Positions 1 to 9,549 are shown, counted from the stretch's first letter. The stretch is DNA of 64,000 nt from Streptomyces taklimakanensis (GCF_009709575.1 NZ_WIXO01000001.1:2978001-3042000), one strand, 5' to 3'. Notes: generated from the sequence alone by a model not told the origin. A program made the numbers and translations.

Positions 1-385
1 CGGCCAGGACGAAGCGGTTGACGGCCGTGACCGAGAGCGCCGCGAGGTAGAACAGCCACAGCGGCACCGATGCCAGCACCAGGAGGGCCGTCACGGTGGC
101 GAGTACGGCCCGCAGCAGGTTGCCGTACAGCAGCACCTGTCGTCGCTTCCAGCGATCGAGCAGTACCCCGGCGAAGGGGCCGAGCAGCGAGTACGGCAGC
201 AGCAGGATCGCCATCGCGGAGGCGATGGCGACGGGAGAGGTCTGCTGCTCGGGTGAGAAGACCACATAGGCGGCGAGCGCGACCTGGAAGACTCCGTCGG
301 CCGACTGGGAGAGCAGCCTCACGGTCAGCAGTCGGCGGAAGCCGGAGAAGCGTAGGAGCACGCGCAGATCACGCACAACAGCCAT
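1..385 (-). CDS. MFS transporter, N-terminal part (cut by window edge)
   Basis: The gene starts with ATG at 385 and runs off the left edge, so only about 128 N-terminal residues are visible. They show a short cytoplasmic N-terminus, hydrophobic segments (one around AIASAMAILLLPYSLLGPFA) and the basic loop LLDRWKRRQVLLYGN. This resembles the conserved loop between helices 2 and 3 of major facilitator superfamily exporters. Substrate cannot be told. It is in the same orientation as the glycosyltransferase gene downstream in coordinates, with the parS site in the gap. Confidence 0.75.
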   Translation of the reverse strand, partial: MAVVRDLRVLLRFSGFRRLLTVRLLSQSADGVFQVALAAYVVFSPEQQTSPVAIASAMAILLLPYSLLGPFAGVLLDRWKRRQVLLYGNLLRAVLATVTALLVLASVPLWLFYLAALSVTAVNRFVLA

Positions 386-452
386 GCGGTCAGCCTCACA
401 CACTCGCCGGCGTCGGGTGCGGGGGGCTCCCGCCCACGGCGAGCAGGTCGAT

Positions 453-466
453 GTTTCACGTGAAAC
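453..466. promoter_or_regulatory. parS: parS centromere site
   Basis: GTTTCACGTGAAAC is a perfect 14-bp palindrome identical to the parS consensus bound by ParB in Streptomyces and other bacteria. In Streptomyces such sites cluster around oriC, which agrees with the dnaB-thiC gene order here. It lies in the gap between the MFS gene start and the glycosyltransferase stop. I saw no second perfect copy in the window. Confidence 0.93.
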
Positions 467-503
467 GCTCCGCGCTCCCGAAGGGAGAGCTCGAGCTCCG
501 GGC

Positions 504-2045
504 TCAGCTCCCGTTGGTTGTGTGGCCTCGCTGCTCCGCCCCGTCCGGAACGTCCCACTGACGCACTGCCTCGAAGGAATCGTTCGGAAGCGTCGGGCGG
601 ATCCGGTGCGGGCGAGCGAAGGAGACGACGTCCGGAGCGCCGTCCAGGACACCTCCCGACGGGTCGTCGGAGCCGTCCAGTCGTACGACGTCGCGCTCCG
701 GCGTGAGGATGTCCCGCACCACCACGGCGCACAGGTACAGCGTGCCCAGGAGGTGGATCACGATGGCCAACTGGTACCCCTCCGTCGGCAGTCCGTGGCG
801 GTCGTCACCGCTGCCGGTGTAGGCGAGGTAGTACCAGATGCCGAGGTAGTACATCACCTCACAGGCCTGCCAGATCAGAAAGTCACGCCAACGGGGCCGG
901 GCCAGGACGGCCAGGGGGATGAGCCACAACACATACTGCGGTGAGTAGACCTTGTTGGTCACCACGAACAGGGCGACGACCAGGAAGGCGAGCTGTGCGA
1001 AGCGTGGCCGCCTCGGAGCCCGCAGTGTCAGAACGCAGAGCGCCGCGCACCCCAGGGCCACCAGCACCATGGCATAGGTGTTGGCGTTCTCCACCGGATC
1101 ACCGGTGCGTTGCGAGACGATCAGCCAGAAGGATCCGAAGTCGACGCCTCGCTCCTGGCTGAAGGCGTAGAACTTGCCCCAGCCCTCCGTCGCCAGTGTC
1201 ATCACCGGCAGATTCACCGCCAGCCAGGAGAGTACGGCGCCCCCCAGCGCGACTCCGAACTCCTTCCAACGGCCGGCGCGTACGCAGAGCACCAGCAGGG
1301 GCCCCAGCAACAGAAACGGATAGAACTTGGCAGCGGTGGCCAGACCGAGCAGCACCCCGAAGGCGAGCGGTCGCTCCCGTGACCACATCACCATCGCCGC
1401 CGCGGTCAGGGACACGGCCAGCAGGTCCCAGTTGATGGTCGCGGTCAGAGCCAGGGAGGGAGCCAGGGCCACCAGCAGGGCGTCCCAGGGACGCCGCCGG
1501 TGGGTGCGGGCGACACACACCACCAGGACGGCCGCGCAGATCATCAGCATTCCGGCGTTGACCATCCAGTAGATCTGCTGTCGCTGCATCATCTCGCCGC
1601 CGTTCGGGGTGAACCAGGAGGCGACCTCCATGAACACCCCGGTCAACACCGGATACTCCAGGTACTCCATCCCTCCGGAGACCTCCGGAGGGATGCGGTC
1701 GAAGTACGGCGTGAGGTCCTCGGCGAAACCGCGCCCGGTGTAGAGGTGCGGGATGTCGGAGTAGCAGGCGTGCACGTACTGGCTGGTCGCACCGCGGAAC
1801 CAGCCGCTCTCGTAGCAGGGCAGCTTCTGCACCATCCCAAGCGCGAACATGCCCATCGCCACCAACAGCACGATCCGCACGGGAGACCACCAGTGCCGCC
1901 CGGTCGACGCGCGACGGCCCACCGGTCCACCGATCAGCTCGCTACCGCGGGCCGCGATCTCGTCCTGTTCGGTGGGCCGTACCGGGTCCTGTGGATCCGG
2001 GGCTTGGGGGTCCGGTGCCTGGGGGGCCTGGCGCACGCTCGTCAT
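504..2045 (-). CDS. GT87-like (DUF2029) polyprenyl-linked mannosyltransferase
   Basis: About 513 aa, taking ATG 2045 (MTSVRQAP) as the start; an in-frame upstream extension is open but low in coding character. The protein has a cytoplasmic Pro-rich N-terminus, a first membrane helix near residue 55, then about ten hydrophobic helices. Typical GT87/DUF2029 traits are a large extracytoplasmic loop after helix 1, a WDLLAVSLTAAAM stretch and the segment ATAAKFYPFLLLGPLL. The family moves mannose from polyprenyl-phosphate-mannose onto envelope glycolipids or glycans in actinobacteria. Acceptor is unknown. Gene order next to a class A PBP matches Streptomyces chromosomes. Confidence 0.78.
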   Translation of the reverse strand: MTSVRQAPQAPDPQAPDPQDPVRPTEQDEIAARGSELIGGPVGRRASTGRHWWSPVRIVLLVAMGMFALGMVQKLPCYESGWFRGATSQYVHACYSDIPHLYTGRGFAEDLTPYFDRIPPEVSGGMEYLEYPVLTGVFMEVASWFTPNGGEMMQRQQIYWMVNAGMLMICAAVLVVCVARTHRRRPWDALLVALAPSLALTATINWDLLAVSLTAAAMVMWSRERPLAFGVLLGLATAAKFYPFLLLGPLLVLCVRAGRWKEFGVALGGAVLSWLAVNLPVMTLATEGWGKFYAFSQERGVDFGSFWLIVSQRTGDPVENANTYAMVLVALGCAALCVLTLRAPRRPRFAQLAFLVVALFVVTNKVYSPQYVLWLIPLAVLARPRWRDFLIWQACEVMYYLGIWYYLAYTGSGDDRHGLPTEGYQLAIVIHLLGTLYLCAVVVRDILTPERDVVRLDGSDDPSGGVLDGAPDVVSFARPHRIRPTLPNDSFEAVRQWDVPDGAEQRGHTTNGS

Positions 2046-2171
2046 GGGCCACATACTGCCGCACCGCCCCGCCGGGTGACGTGTCCGGAGCCGCACAGCC
2101 GACGGGGGCGGCACCGGGACCGGAGTCCGGTGCCGCCCCCTGGGCGATGGGCGACGGAGCGGCGTGTCGGG

Positions 2172-4823
2172 TCAGCCGCCGTTGGGACCCCAGATGGAGT
2201 TGCCGCCGTTGTCGTTGTTGCCGGGACGTCCCGTGTCGTTGCCCTCGGTGGTCGTGCCGCCGTTGTCGTTGCCTTCGGTCTCCGTGCCGCCGTTGTCGTT
2301 GCCTTCGGTCTCCGTGCCGCCGTTGTCGTTGCCTTCGGTCTCCGTGCCCCCGTTGTCGTTGCCGCCGTTGTCGTTGCCACCCGTGTCCTCGCAGAGGAAG
2401 TCCATGGGACGGCAGGATTCCGAGCCGGACGGCGACGGGGGCGTCGGGGTGGGGGTGCTCGGGTCCGGGCTGGGCTCGGCCGTCTCGGTCTCGGACGGAG
2501 ACGGCTCGGGCTCCTCGCTCGCGGACGGGGACGGCGACGGCGCACCGACCTGGTCGATCTTCTTGCCGACCGAACCGGGCTCGGGGAAGTCCTTGGCGGG
2601 CTGACCCTGGAGGGCCGGCTTCATGTAGGCCGTCCACACCTGGGTGGGCAGCTCACCACCGTGGATCGACTCGAAGCCACCGGTGCCGTTCATCGACAGC
2701 AGCTTGCCCTCGTCGGGATCCGTGCGGAACATCGTGACCGCGGTGGACAACTGCGGGGTGTACCCCACCCACCAGGCGGACTTGTTCTCGTCGGTGGTAC
2801 CGGTCTTGCCCGCTGCGGGACGGCCCAGCTCACGGGCCCAGGCGTACCCGGTGCCGTGCGGCTTCTCGATCACGCCGCGCAGGACGTCGGTGATGGTGTC
2901 GGCGATGTCGGAGTCCATCACCGTCTCCTTCTGCGGCTTTTCGAAGCCTTCCTTCTCCTCGCCGTTGTGCAGCACCTTGGTGACCGAGTAGGCGTCGACG
3001 TGGGTTCCGGAGGCGGCGAAGGTCCCGTAGGAGTTGGCCATCTCGATGGCGCCCGGAGTGGAGGTGCCCAGCGCGAAGGACGGGTTGAGGTTGGGGTCGA
3101 AGCTGTCGTCCTCGATGCCCGTGCTCGCCGCCACGTCGCGCACCTTCTTCATGCCCACGTCCATGCCGAGCTGGACGAAGGGGGTGTTGGCGGAGATCTC
3201 CATGGCCTTGCGCAGCGTGATGTAGCCGTGGCTCCGGTCACCGTCGTTGACCTGGTAGAAGGGGTCGCCGTTCTTGTCCAGGTAGTCGGTGCCGTCCTGC
3301 TTCTTGACCTTCAGCTCGTTGTCGCCGTTGTACTTGCTCGCCGGCGAGATGCCCACGCCGTCGCTCTTGTACGTGCCGTACTCCATGGCCGCGGCCATCA
3401 CATACGGCTTCCAGGTCGAACCGACCGGGATGCCCGCGGTGTCCGCGTTGTTGATGAAGTGGCCCTTGTCGAAGCCGGGGCCGCCGTAGAGGGCGACGAT
3501 CTTCCCCGTGCCCGGCTCGACCGAGGCGGCACCGAACTGGACGAACTTGTCCTTCTCGGGACGCTCCTCGGGCTTGATGTGCTTCTTGCTGATCTGCTCG
3601 ACGGCCTTGGCCATCGCGGCGACCTTCTTCTTGTCGAAGGTCGTGTAGATCTGGTAGCCGCCCTGGTCGAACTGCTTCTTGCTGAGGCCGAGCTTCTTCT
3701 TGACCTCTTCCTCGGCGATGGAGGCCAGATAGCCGTTCTGGCCGCTCAGGCCCGCCTGGGGCTTGCGGGGAGCGATCTCGGGGAACGTGTACTTGTCCCG
3801 CTCGCTCTGGCTCATCATCCCCAGCTCGACCTGGCGGTCCATGACCCAGTTCCAGCGTTTCTTGGCGCGCTTGAGGTTCTTCTGGGGAGTGGAGTCCGGC
3901 CCCACGCCGCCGGCCGGGTCGTACAGATCGGCGCCCTTGAGGACCGCGGTCAGCAGGGCGCTCTCGGCCGGGTCGAGGTCCTTGGCGTCCTTCCCGAAGT
4001 AGGCCTGGGCGGCGGCCTGTATGCCGTGCGCACCGCGTCCGTAGTAGCTGGTGTTGAGGTACCCCTGGAGGATGGCATCCTTGTCCATCTTGGTGTTCAC
4101 CTTGATGGAGATGAACAGCTCCTTCACCTTGCGGGTGATGGTCTGCTCCTGGGTCAGGTAGTTGTTCTTGACGAACTGCTGGGTGATGGTCGAGCCGCCC
4201 TGGGTGTCACCACCGGTGGCCATGTTGACGACCGCCCGGCCGATGCCGACCGGGTCGACGCCCTTGTCCTTCCAGAAGGTGGCGTTCTCCGCGGCGACGA
4301 CCGCGTTCTGCATCGAGGCGGGGATCTCGTCGATGCTGACGTTCTGCCGGTTGGTCTCGCCGACCCGGGCCATCACGGTGTTGTCGGACCAGTAGAAGAC
4401 GTTGTTCTGCTGGGTCGCCGCGGCATTGGCCTCGGACGGCACCTCCACCCAGGCCAGCGCCAGGCCCACCATGCCGATCAGCAGGGCGAAGCCCGTCGCG
4501 CACAAGCCGGTGATCAGTTTCCAGGACGGCATCCAGCGCCGCCAGCCGTACTTGTCCGACCGCGGATAGTCGATGAGGCGCTTCCGCCCCGGTGCGGCGG
4601 AACGCGCTCGGCCGCTCGCCGCGGTGGCCCCGGCGGCGCGGCGCCGGCCGCCTCCCGCCGCGGCGCGCCGGGCCTCGGCACGGCCGCCGTGGGGGCGGTC
4701 CATGGGCATGCCGTGGGGGTCGGGGGCGGCGCCGCGCGGCTGTGCGGCACGACGGCCACCGGACGGCGGCGGTGCGGCGCGCCGACCACGGGACTGCGGC
4801 GGCTTACGACGGTGCTCGCTCAT
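2172..4823 (-). CDS. Class A penicillin-binding protein (transglycosylase/transpeptidase)
   Basis: 883 aa from ATG 4823, which has AGGAG about 11 bases upstream. Layout: basic, Arg/Pro-rich cytoplasmic tail (1-100), one membrane helix (about 102-125), GT51 glycosyltransferase domain (about 160-340, with GGSTITQQFVKN), then a transpeptidase domain with SxxK (GSTWKP, about 466), SxN (SANTP) and KTG (AGKTGTT, about 670). It polymerises lipid II and cross-links peptidoglycan outside the membrane. GT motif 1 reads ENATF instead of the usual EDxxF, keeping the catalytic Glu. The C-terminus ends in an acidic Ser/Pro-rich linker and a Gly/Asn/Thr decapeptide repeat. Confidence 0.92.
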   Translation of the reverse strand: MSEHRRKPPQSRGRRAAPPPSGGRRAAQPRGAAPDPHGMPMDRPHGGRAEARRAAAGGGRRRAAGATAASGRARSAAPGRKRLIDYPRSDKYGWRRWMPSWKLITGLCATGFALLIGMVGLALAWVEVPSEANAAATQQNNVFYWSDNTVMARVGETNRQNVSIDEIPASMQNAVVAAENATFWKDKGVDPVGIGRAVVNMATGGDTQGGSTITQQFVKNNYLTQEQTITRKVKELFISIKVNTKMDKDAILQGYLNTSYYGRGAHGIQAAAQAYFGKDAKDLDPAESALLTAVLKGADLYDPAGGVGPDSTPQKNLKRAKKRWNWVMDRQVELGMMSQSERDKYTFPEIAPRKPQAGLSGQNGYLASIAEEEVKKKLGLSKKQFDQGGYQIYTTFDKKKVAAMAKAVEQISKKHIKPEERPEKDKFVQFGAASVEPGTGKIVALYGGPGFDKGHFINNADTAGIPVGSTWKPYVMAAAMEYGTYKSDGVGISPASKYNGDNELKVKKQDGTDYLDKNGDPFYQVNDGDRSHGYITLRKAMEISANTPFVQLGMDVGMKKVRDVAASTGIEDDSFDPNLNPSFALGTSTPGAIEMANSYGTFAASGTHVDAYSVTKVLHNGEEKEGFEKPQKETVMDSDIADTITDVLRGVIEKPHGTGYAWARELGRPAAGKTGTTDENKSAWWVGYTPQLSTAVTMFRTDPDEGKLLSMNGTGGFESIHGGELPTQVWTAYMKPALQGQPAKDFPEPGSVGKKIDQVGAPSPSPSASEEPEPSPSETETAEPSPDPSTPTPTPPSPSGSESCRPMDFLCEDTGGNDNGGNDNGGTETEGNDNGGTETEGNDNGGTETEGNDNGGTTTEGNDTGRPGNNDNGGNSIWGPNGG
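2224..2373. repeat. 30-bp tandem repeats in the PBP C-terminus
   Basis: Three near-identical 30-bp units (2254-2283, 2284-2313, 2314-2343) with degenerate copies on both sides encode the decapeptide GGTETEGNDN at the extracytoplasmic end of the penicillin-binding protein. Unit length is a multiple of three, so copy-number change keeps the frame. It is probably a flexible wall-spanning tail. Confidence 0.85.
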
Positions 4824-5147
4824 TGGAACAGCTACTCCTAGGGCAGGCGCTCGCGCCTGAAGGCGGCAGTGTACTTCCAGTCCCCCGAAGTGCGGTCCGC
4901 CCACGTTCCCAGAACTGACCGCACTGCACCCAGGACGAGGACGCGTTCGTGGCCTCGTCGGTTCCCGGGGACTTTCTGCACAGCGGACAGACTACGCAGC
5001 GCCAAAGGCCGCCAACTGCCGCGTACAAGGAGAAAAGGGATGAGCGGGCCTCGGTGAATTCAGGATGTGAACCCGCTCACTCCGCTTGTGGGCGTCATCC
5101 CCTTGTTCCCTCCGGAGTCACGTTCTATTGTCTGCGCTATCGTTACG

Positions 5148-5230
5148 ATGTATCGACTCGATACATCGCCACGAGACATCGATCGATGCATCGCCGTGAG
5201 ACACCGCCGTGAGACACCGCCGTGGGACAT
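5148..5230. promoter_or_regulatory. Probable PadR operator: dyads plus 13-bp direct repeats
   Basis: Upstream of the PadR gene lie a 9-1-9 inverted repeat (ATGTATCGA, C, TCGATACAT; 5148-5166), a perfect 12-bp palindrome CATCGATCGATG (5177-5188) and tandem 13-mers CGCCGTGAGACAC (5192-5204, 5205-5217, diverged 5218-5230, and a fourth-like copy 5167-5179). PadR proteins bind dyads with ATGT/ACAT ends, as in the first repeat. The 486-bp gap 4824-5309 separates divergent PBP and padR and holds no other gene I can support. Confidence 0.5.
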
Positions 5231-5309
5231 GGCCGCGGGGCGAACCGTGGGCGGGGCGGCGAAGCCACGGGAGATGACGACGGGAAGACGACGGGAAGGG
5301 GTGACGGCG

Positions 5310-5924
5310 ATGGGCAGGCGTTCGGGCATCCTGGAGTTCGCCGTCCTCGGACTGCTCCGTGAGTCGCCCATGCACGGCTATGAGCTGCGCAAACGACTCA
5401 ACACATCGCTGGGCGTCTTCCGGGCGTTCAGCTACGGCTCCCTCTACCCCTGCCTCAAGACGCTGGTGCAGCGGGGATGGTTGATCGAGGAGTCCGGGGG
5501 CGAACCGGACGACTCCCTCACGGCCCCGCTCACCGGCCGACGGGCCAGGATCGTCTACCGGCTCACGGCCGAGGGCAAGGAGCGCTTCGAGGAGCTCCTC
5601 TCCCAGACCGGCCCGGACACCTGGGAGGACGAGCACTTCGGCGTTCGCTTCGCCTTCTTCGGTCAGACCTCACGCGATGTGCGGATGCGTGTGCTGGAGG
5701 GCCGGCGCAGCCGGCTGGAGGAGCGCCTGGCCAGGATGCGGGCCTCCCTGGCTCGTACGCGCGAGCGTCTGGACGACTACACCCTCGAACTGCAGCGACA
5801 CGGCATGGAGTCCGTGGAGCGCGAGGTCCGCTGGCTCAACGAGCTGATCGAGAGCGAGCGGGCGGGGCGTGATCAGCAACGGGGGGAGACCCCGCCCGAT
5901 CCGTCCGATGACACCGCCACGTGA
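5310..5924 (+). CDS. PadR family transcriptional regulator
   Basis: 204 aa from ATG 5310, preceded by a GAAGGGG ribosome site. The N-terminal 90 residues form a PadR winged helix ([20 protein letters not shown], then [17 protein letters not shown]), with a charged insertion and the wing [12 protein letters not shown]. The C-terminal helical part ([20 protein letters not shown]) is the usual dimerisation helix. It lies 71 bp upstream of the inositol-phosphate synthase gene in the same direction, and this pair is conserved in Streptomyces. It may repress itself and ino1 through the dyads at 5148-5188; that regulation is inferred. Confidence 0.88.
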   Translation: MGRRSGILEFAVLGLLRESPMHGYELRKRLNTSLGVFRAFSYGSLYPCLKTLVQRGWLIEESGGEPDDSLTAPLTGRRARIVYRLTAEGKERFEELLSQTGPDTWEDEHFGVRFAFFGQTSRDVRMRVLEGRRSRLEERLARMRASLARTRERLDDYTLELQRHGMESVEREVRWLNELIESERAGRDQQRGETPPDPSDDTAT

Positions 5925-5995
5925 GGGTCCGCGCCGCGGGTCCTCGCCGGAAAACACCGTCGGAAACGACCACAGAACACAGGGAGCAACCGCCA

Positions 5996-7078
5996 ATGGG
6001 TTCGGTTCGCGTAGCCATCGTCGGCGTGGGCAACTGCGCCGCCTCGCTGGTGCAGGGCGTCGAGTACTACAAGGACGCCGACCCGAAGAGCCGCGTGCCG
6101 GGTCTGATGCACGTGCAGTTCGGCGACTACCACATCTCGGACATCGAGTTCGTGGCCGCGTTCGACGTGGACGCCAAGAAGGTGGGCCTGGACCTGGCGG
6201 ACGCCATCGGCGCCAGCGAGAACAACACCATCAAGATCTGCGACGTGCCCCGCACCGGTGTGGCCGTCCAGCGCGGTCACACCCTGGACGGCCTGGGCCG
6301 CTACTACCGCGAGACCATCGAGGAGTCCGCCGAGGAGCCGGTCGACATCGTCCGGGTCCTCAAGGAGCGCCAGGTGGACGTCCTGGTCTGCTACCTCCCG
6401 GTGGGTTCCGAGGAGGCCGCCAAGTACTACGCGCAGTGCGCCATCGACGCCAAGGTCGCCTTCGTCAACGCCCTGCCGGTCTTCATCGCCGGCACCAAGG
6501 AGTGGGCGGACAAGTTCGCCGAGGCCGGTGTGCCGATCGTCGGCGACGACATCAAGTCCCAGGTGGGCGCCACCATCACGCACCGCGTGCTGGCCAAGCT
6601 CTTCGAGGACCGCGGCGTCGTCCTCGACCGCACGATGCAGCTCAACGTCGGCGGCAACATGGACTTCAAGAACATGCTGGAGCGCGACCGCCTGGAGTCC
6701 AAGAAGATCTCCAAGACCCAGGCCGTCACCTCCCAGATCCCCGACCGGGACCTGGGCGAGGGCAACGTCCACATCGGTCCGTCCGACTACGTGGCCTGGC
6801 TGGACGACCGCAAGTGGGCCTACGTCCGCCTGGAGGGGCGCGCCTTCGGTGACGTCCCGCTGAACCTGGAGTACAAGCTGGAGGTCTGGGACTCCCCGAA
6901 CTCCGCCGGTGTGATCATCGACGCCCTGCGCGCCGCGAAGATCGCCAAGGACCGCGGCGTCGGCGGTCCGGTGCTCTCGGCCTCCTCGTACTTCATGAAG
7001 TCCCCGCCGGTCCAGCACTTCGACGACCAGGCCCGCGAGAACGTCGAGGCGTTCATCCGCGGCGAGCTCGAGCGCTGA
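5996..7078 (+). CDS. ino1: Inositol-3-phosphate synthase
   Basis: 360 aa from ATG 5996 with AGGGAG nine bases upstream; an in-frame GTG 75 bp earlier lacks support. The N-terminus holds the NAD-binding motif [16 protein letters not shown], and later stretches [25 protein letters not shown] and GPSDYV are typical of actinobacterial myo-inositol-1-phosphate synthases. The enzyme isomerises glucose-6-phosphate to inositol-3-phosphate with NAD+ in the cytoplasm. In actinobacteria the product feeds phosphatidylinositol and mycothiol. Length matches the bacterial form. A strong hairpin follows at 7204. Confidence 0.95.
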   Translation: MGSVRVAIVGVGNCAASLVQGVEYYKDADPKSRVPGLMHVQFGDYHISDIEFVAAFDVDAKKVGLDLADAIGASENNTIKICDVPRTGVAVQRGHTLDGLGRYYRETIEESAEEPVDIVRVLKERQVDVLVCYLPVGSEEAAKYYAQCAIDAKVAFVNALPVFIAGTKEWADKFAEAGVPIVGDDIKSQVGATITHRVLAKLFEDRGVVLDRTMQLNVGGNMDFKNMLERDRLESKKISKTQAVTSQIPDRDLGEGNVHIGPSDYVAWLDDRKWAYVRLEGRAFGDVPLNLEYKLEVWDSPNSAGVIIDALRAAKIAKDRGVGGPVLSASSYFMKSPPVQHFDDQARENVEAFIRGELER

Positions 7079-7203
7079 CGACGCCGGGCCGACCTCGACG
7101 TACCGGCGGCGACGAGCCGACGGCAGGCGGGCGGCGCGCTGACGGGGCCGGTGGGCGGCTCCGTCGGGCCGTGGGCGCCGCACCCCGCCCGGCCGGCGGC
7201 ACA

Positions 7204-7240
7204 CGGTGAGGGCCCGGACATCGTGTCCGGGCCCTCACCG
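7204..7240. terminator. Bidirectional hairpin terminator
   Basis: A perfect 17-bp stem (7204-7220 with 7224-7240) with a 3-base loop lies between the convergent ino1 and alanine-racemase-like genes. There is no T-run, as is usual in Streptomyces. Confidence 0.85.
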
Positions 7241-7317
7241 TTGCCGTCCCGCCGCCCGCCGCCCACCGGCCCCGCCGCCGGGGGACGACGGCCGGTCGGG
7301 CGGCGGGGCCGGACCTC

Positions 7318-8349
7318 TCAGTGCTCGATCAACCGGTCGAACTGCGTCGTCGTGTGCCGCAGGATCGCCACCAGCTCGTCGCCGACCTTGGGCTCCGCCG
7401 CCTCCGCCGGCACGAACAGGATCGACACCTGCATGTGCGGCGGTTCGGCGAACCACCGCTGCTTGCCGTCCCACAGGTACGGGGAGAGGTTGCGGTTGAC
7501 CGTCGCCAACCCGGCCCGCGCCACCCCCTTGGCCCGCGGTGTCACGCCGTGCATCGTCTTGGGTGCCTCCAGGCCCACCCCGTGCGAGGTGCCGCCGGCC
7601 ACCACCACCAGCCAGCCGTCCCCCAGCGCCTTCTGCTGGCGGTAGCCGAACCGGTCGCCCCTGGTCACCCGCGTCACGTCCAGCACCGAGCCCCGGTACT
7701 GGGTCGCCTTGTGGTCCCCCAGCCACAGCCGCGTCCCGATCCGCGCCCGGAAACGGGTCTGGGGGAACTGCTGCCGGAGCAGGGCGAACTCCTCCGGCTT
7801 CAGATGGCTGACGAACATCGTCTCCAGCGGCAGTCGGGCCGCCCGGAGCCGGTCCATCCAGGCGATGACCTCCTCCACCGCGTCCGAGCCGTCGGTGCGG
7901 TCCAGCGGCAGGTGGATCGCGAAGCCCTCCAGCCGCACGTCGTCGATGGCGGCGCGCAGCTTGCCCAGGTCCTCCTCCCGCACTCCGTGCCGCTTCATCG
8001 AGCTCATCACCTCGATGACGACCCGGGCGCCCACCAGCGCGTTCACCCCGTCCACCGACGAGACCGTGCGGATCGCCCGGTCCGGCAGCGGCACCGGTTC
8101 CTCACCGCGGCGGAAGGGGGTGAGCACCAGCAGGTCCCCGCTGAACCAGTCCTTCATGCGGGCGGCCTCGAACGTCGTGCCCACGGCGATGACGTCCGAG
8201 CCGAAGCGTGCCACCTCCTCGGCCAGTCGCTCGTGACCGAATCCGTACCCGTTGCCCTTGCAGACCGGGACCAGGCCCGGGAACTGCTCGAGCACCGTCC
8301 GCTGGTGCGCCCGCCAGCGTTCGGTGTCGACGTAGAGGGAGAGCGCCAT
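7318..8349 (-). CDS. Alanine racemase N-terminal-domain PLP protein
   Basis: 343 aa from ATG 8349. The N-terminus LSLYVDTERWRAH and the motif VPVCKGNGYGFGHERL match the PLP-lysine strand of fold-type III enzymes such as alanine racemase. No typical C-terminal beta-domain of Alr is evident, so a classical racemase role is doubtful. Family members in Streptomyces sit beside femX-like genes, as here: the start lies 81 bp from the stop of femX and both read leftward. A role in cell-wall amino-acid supply is therefore plausible but inferred. Confidence 0.8.
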   Translation of the reverse strand: MALSLYVDTERWRAHQRTVLEQFPGLVPVCKGNGYGFGHERLAEEVARFGSDVIAVGTTFEAARMKDWFSGDLLVLTPFRRGEEPVPLPDRAIRTVSSVDGVNALVGARVVIEVMSSMKRHGVREEDLGKLRAAIDDVRLEGFAIHLPLDRTDGSDAVEEVIAWMDRLRAARLPLETMFVSHLKPEEFALLRQQFPQTRFRARIGTRLWLGDHKATQYRGSVLDVTRVTRGDRFGYRQQKALGDGWLVVVAGGTSHGVGLEAPKTMHGVTPRAKGVARAGLATVNRNLSPYLWDGKQRWFAEPPHMQVSILFVPAEAAEPKVGDELVAILRHTTTQFDRLIEH

Positions 8350-8430
8350 GGCCGTGCGGAACCTTTCTCATCGTCCGGGCGGACCGTACACGGCCCGCCG
8401 GCGTGCTGCGTGGGGGTCGGGGGGCAGGCG

Positions 8431-9549
8431 TCAGCGGCGCGACATGTAGATGTCGAGCGCCTTGTGCAGCAGCTTGTTGAGCGGGAAGTCCCACTCCCCG
8501 AGGTACTCGGCTGCCTGCCCGCCCGTGCCCACCTTGAACTGGATGAGCCCGAAGAGGTGGTCGCCGTCGTCCAGGGAGTCGCTGATGCCCCGCAGGTCGT
8601 ACACGCTCGCCCCCAGCGCGTAGGCGTCCTGGAGCATCCGCCACTGCATCGCGTTGGACGGGCGTACCTCCCGCTTGTGGTTGGCCGAGGCGCCGTAGGA
8701 ATACCACACGTGCCCGCCCACGATCAGCATCGTGGCCGCGGCCACCGCCTCGCCCTCGTGCTTGGCGAAGTACAGCCGCATGCGGTTGGGGTCCTCGTTG
8801 TTCAGCGCCTTCCACATCCGCTGGAAGTAGCCCAGGGGACGCGGCCGGAAGCGGTCGCGCTCGGCGGTGACCTCGTACAGCTCCTGCCAGGCGGGCAGGT
8901 CCTCGTAGCCGCCCTGCACGACCTCGACGCCGGCCTTCTCGGCCTTCTTGATGTTGCGGCGCCACAGCTGGTTGAAGCCCTTGTGGACCTCGTCCAGGGT
9001 GCGGCCCTCCAGCGGCACCTGGAAGACGTAGCGCGGCTGGACGTCGCCGAAGCCGGCGCCGCCGTCCTCGCCCTGCTGCCAGCCCATCCGGCGCAGCCGG
9101 TCGGCCACCTCGAAGGCGCGCGGCTCGATGTGCGTGGCCTCCACGTCCCGCAGCCGCTTGACGTCCGGGTCCTGGATGCCCGCCTTGATCGCGGGGGCGT
9201 CCCAGCGGCGGATCACCACCGGCGGTCCCATCTTCACCGAGAAGGCGCCCTTGGACTTCAGGTGCGCCAGCATCGGACGCAGCCACTCCTCCAGGTTGGG
9301 CGCGTACCAGTTGATCACCGGCCCCTCGGGCAGGTAGGCGAGGTAGCGTTTGACCTTCGGCAGCTGTCGGTAGAGCACCAGGCCCACGCCGACCAGCTCG
9401 CCGCTCGCGTCGAACCAGCCCAGGTTCTCCGAACCCCACTCGGCCTTCACGTCCGCCCATGCCGGGACCTGCATGTGGCTGGCCGATGGGAGGTTACGGA
9501 TATACGCCAGGTGCTGCTCGCGACTGATCGTCCTCAGGGTCAGGCTCAT
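8431..9549 (-). CDS. femX: FemX-type peptidoglycan bridge aminoacyltransferase
   Basis: 372 aa from ATG 9549 with GGAGGAG upstream. Family marks include SHMQVPAWADVKAEWGSENLGW near the start (shown in parts: SHMQVPAW and EWGSENLGW), LAYLPEGPVINWY, and YDLRGISDSLDDGDHLFGL near the C-terminus. FemABX enzymes use aminoacyl-tRNA to add amino acids (Gly in Streptomyces) to the lipid II stem peptide before cross-linking. They have two GNAT-like domains, consistent with this length. It is probably cotranscribed with the downstream racemase-like gene. The symbol follows the Streptomyces coelicolor orthologue and rests on family and synteny. Confidence 0.88.
   Translation of the reverse strand: MSLTLRTISREQHLAYIRNLPSASHMQVPAWADVKAEWGSENLGWFDASGELVGVGLVLYRQLPKVKRYLAYLPEGPVINWYAPNLEEWLRPMLAHLKSKGAFSVKMGPPVVIRRWDAPAIKAGIQDPDVKRLRDVEATHIEPRAFEVADRLRRMGWQQGEDGGAGFGDVQPRYVFQVPLEGRTLDEVHKGFNQLWRRNIKKAEKAGVEVVQGGYEDLPAWQELYEVTAERDRFRPRPLGYFQRMWKALNNEDPNRMRLYFAKHEGEAVAAATMLIVGGHVWYSYGASANHKREVRPSNAMQWRMLQDAYALGASVYDLRGISDSLDDGDHLFGLIQFKVGTGGQAAEYLGEWDFPLNKLLHKALDIYMSRR

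Noticed and set aside
2224-2373. Regular 30-bp repeats resembling a CRISPR array
   Set aside because: They are contiguous, without spacers, and encode a decapeptide tail of the PBP.
1500-4841. A plus-strand open frame of over 1100 codons
   Set aside because: It is antisense to the class A PBP, which has all its motifs and a proper ribosome site.
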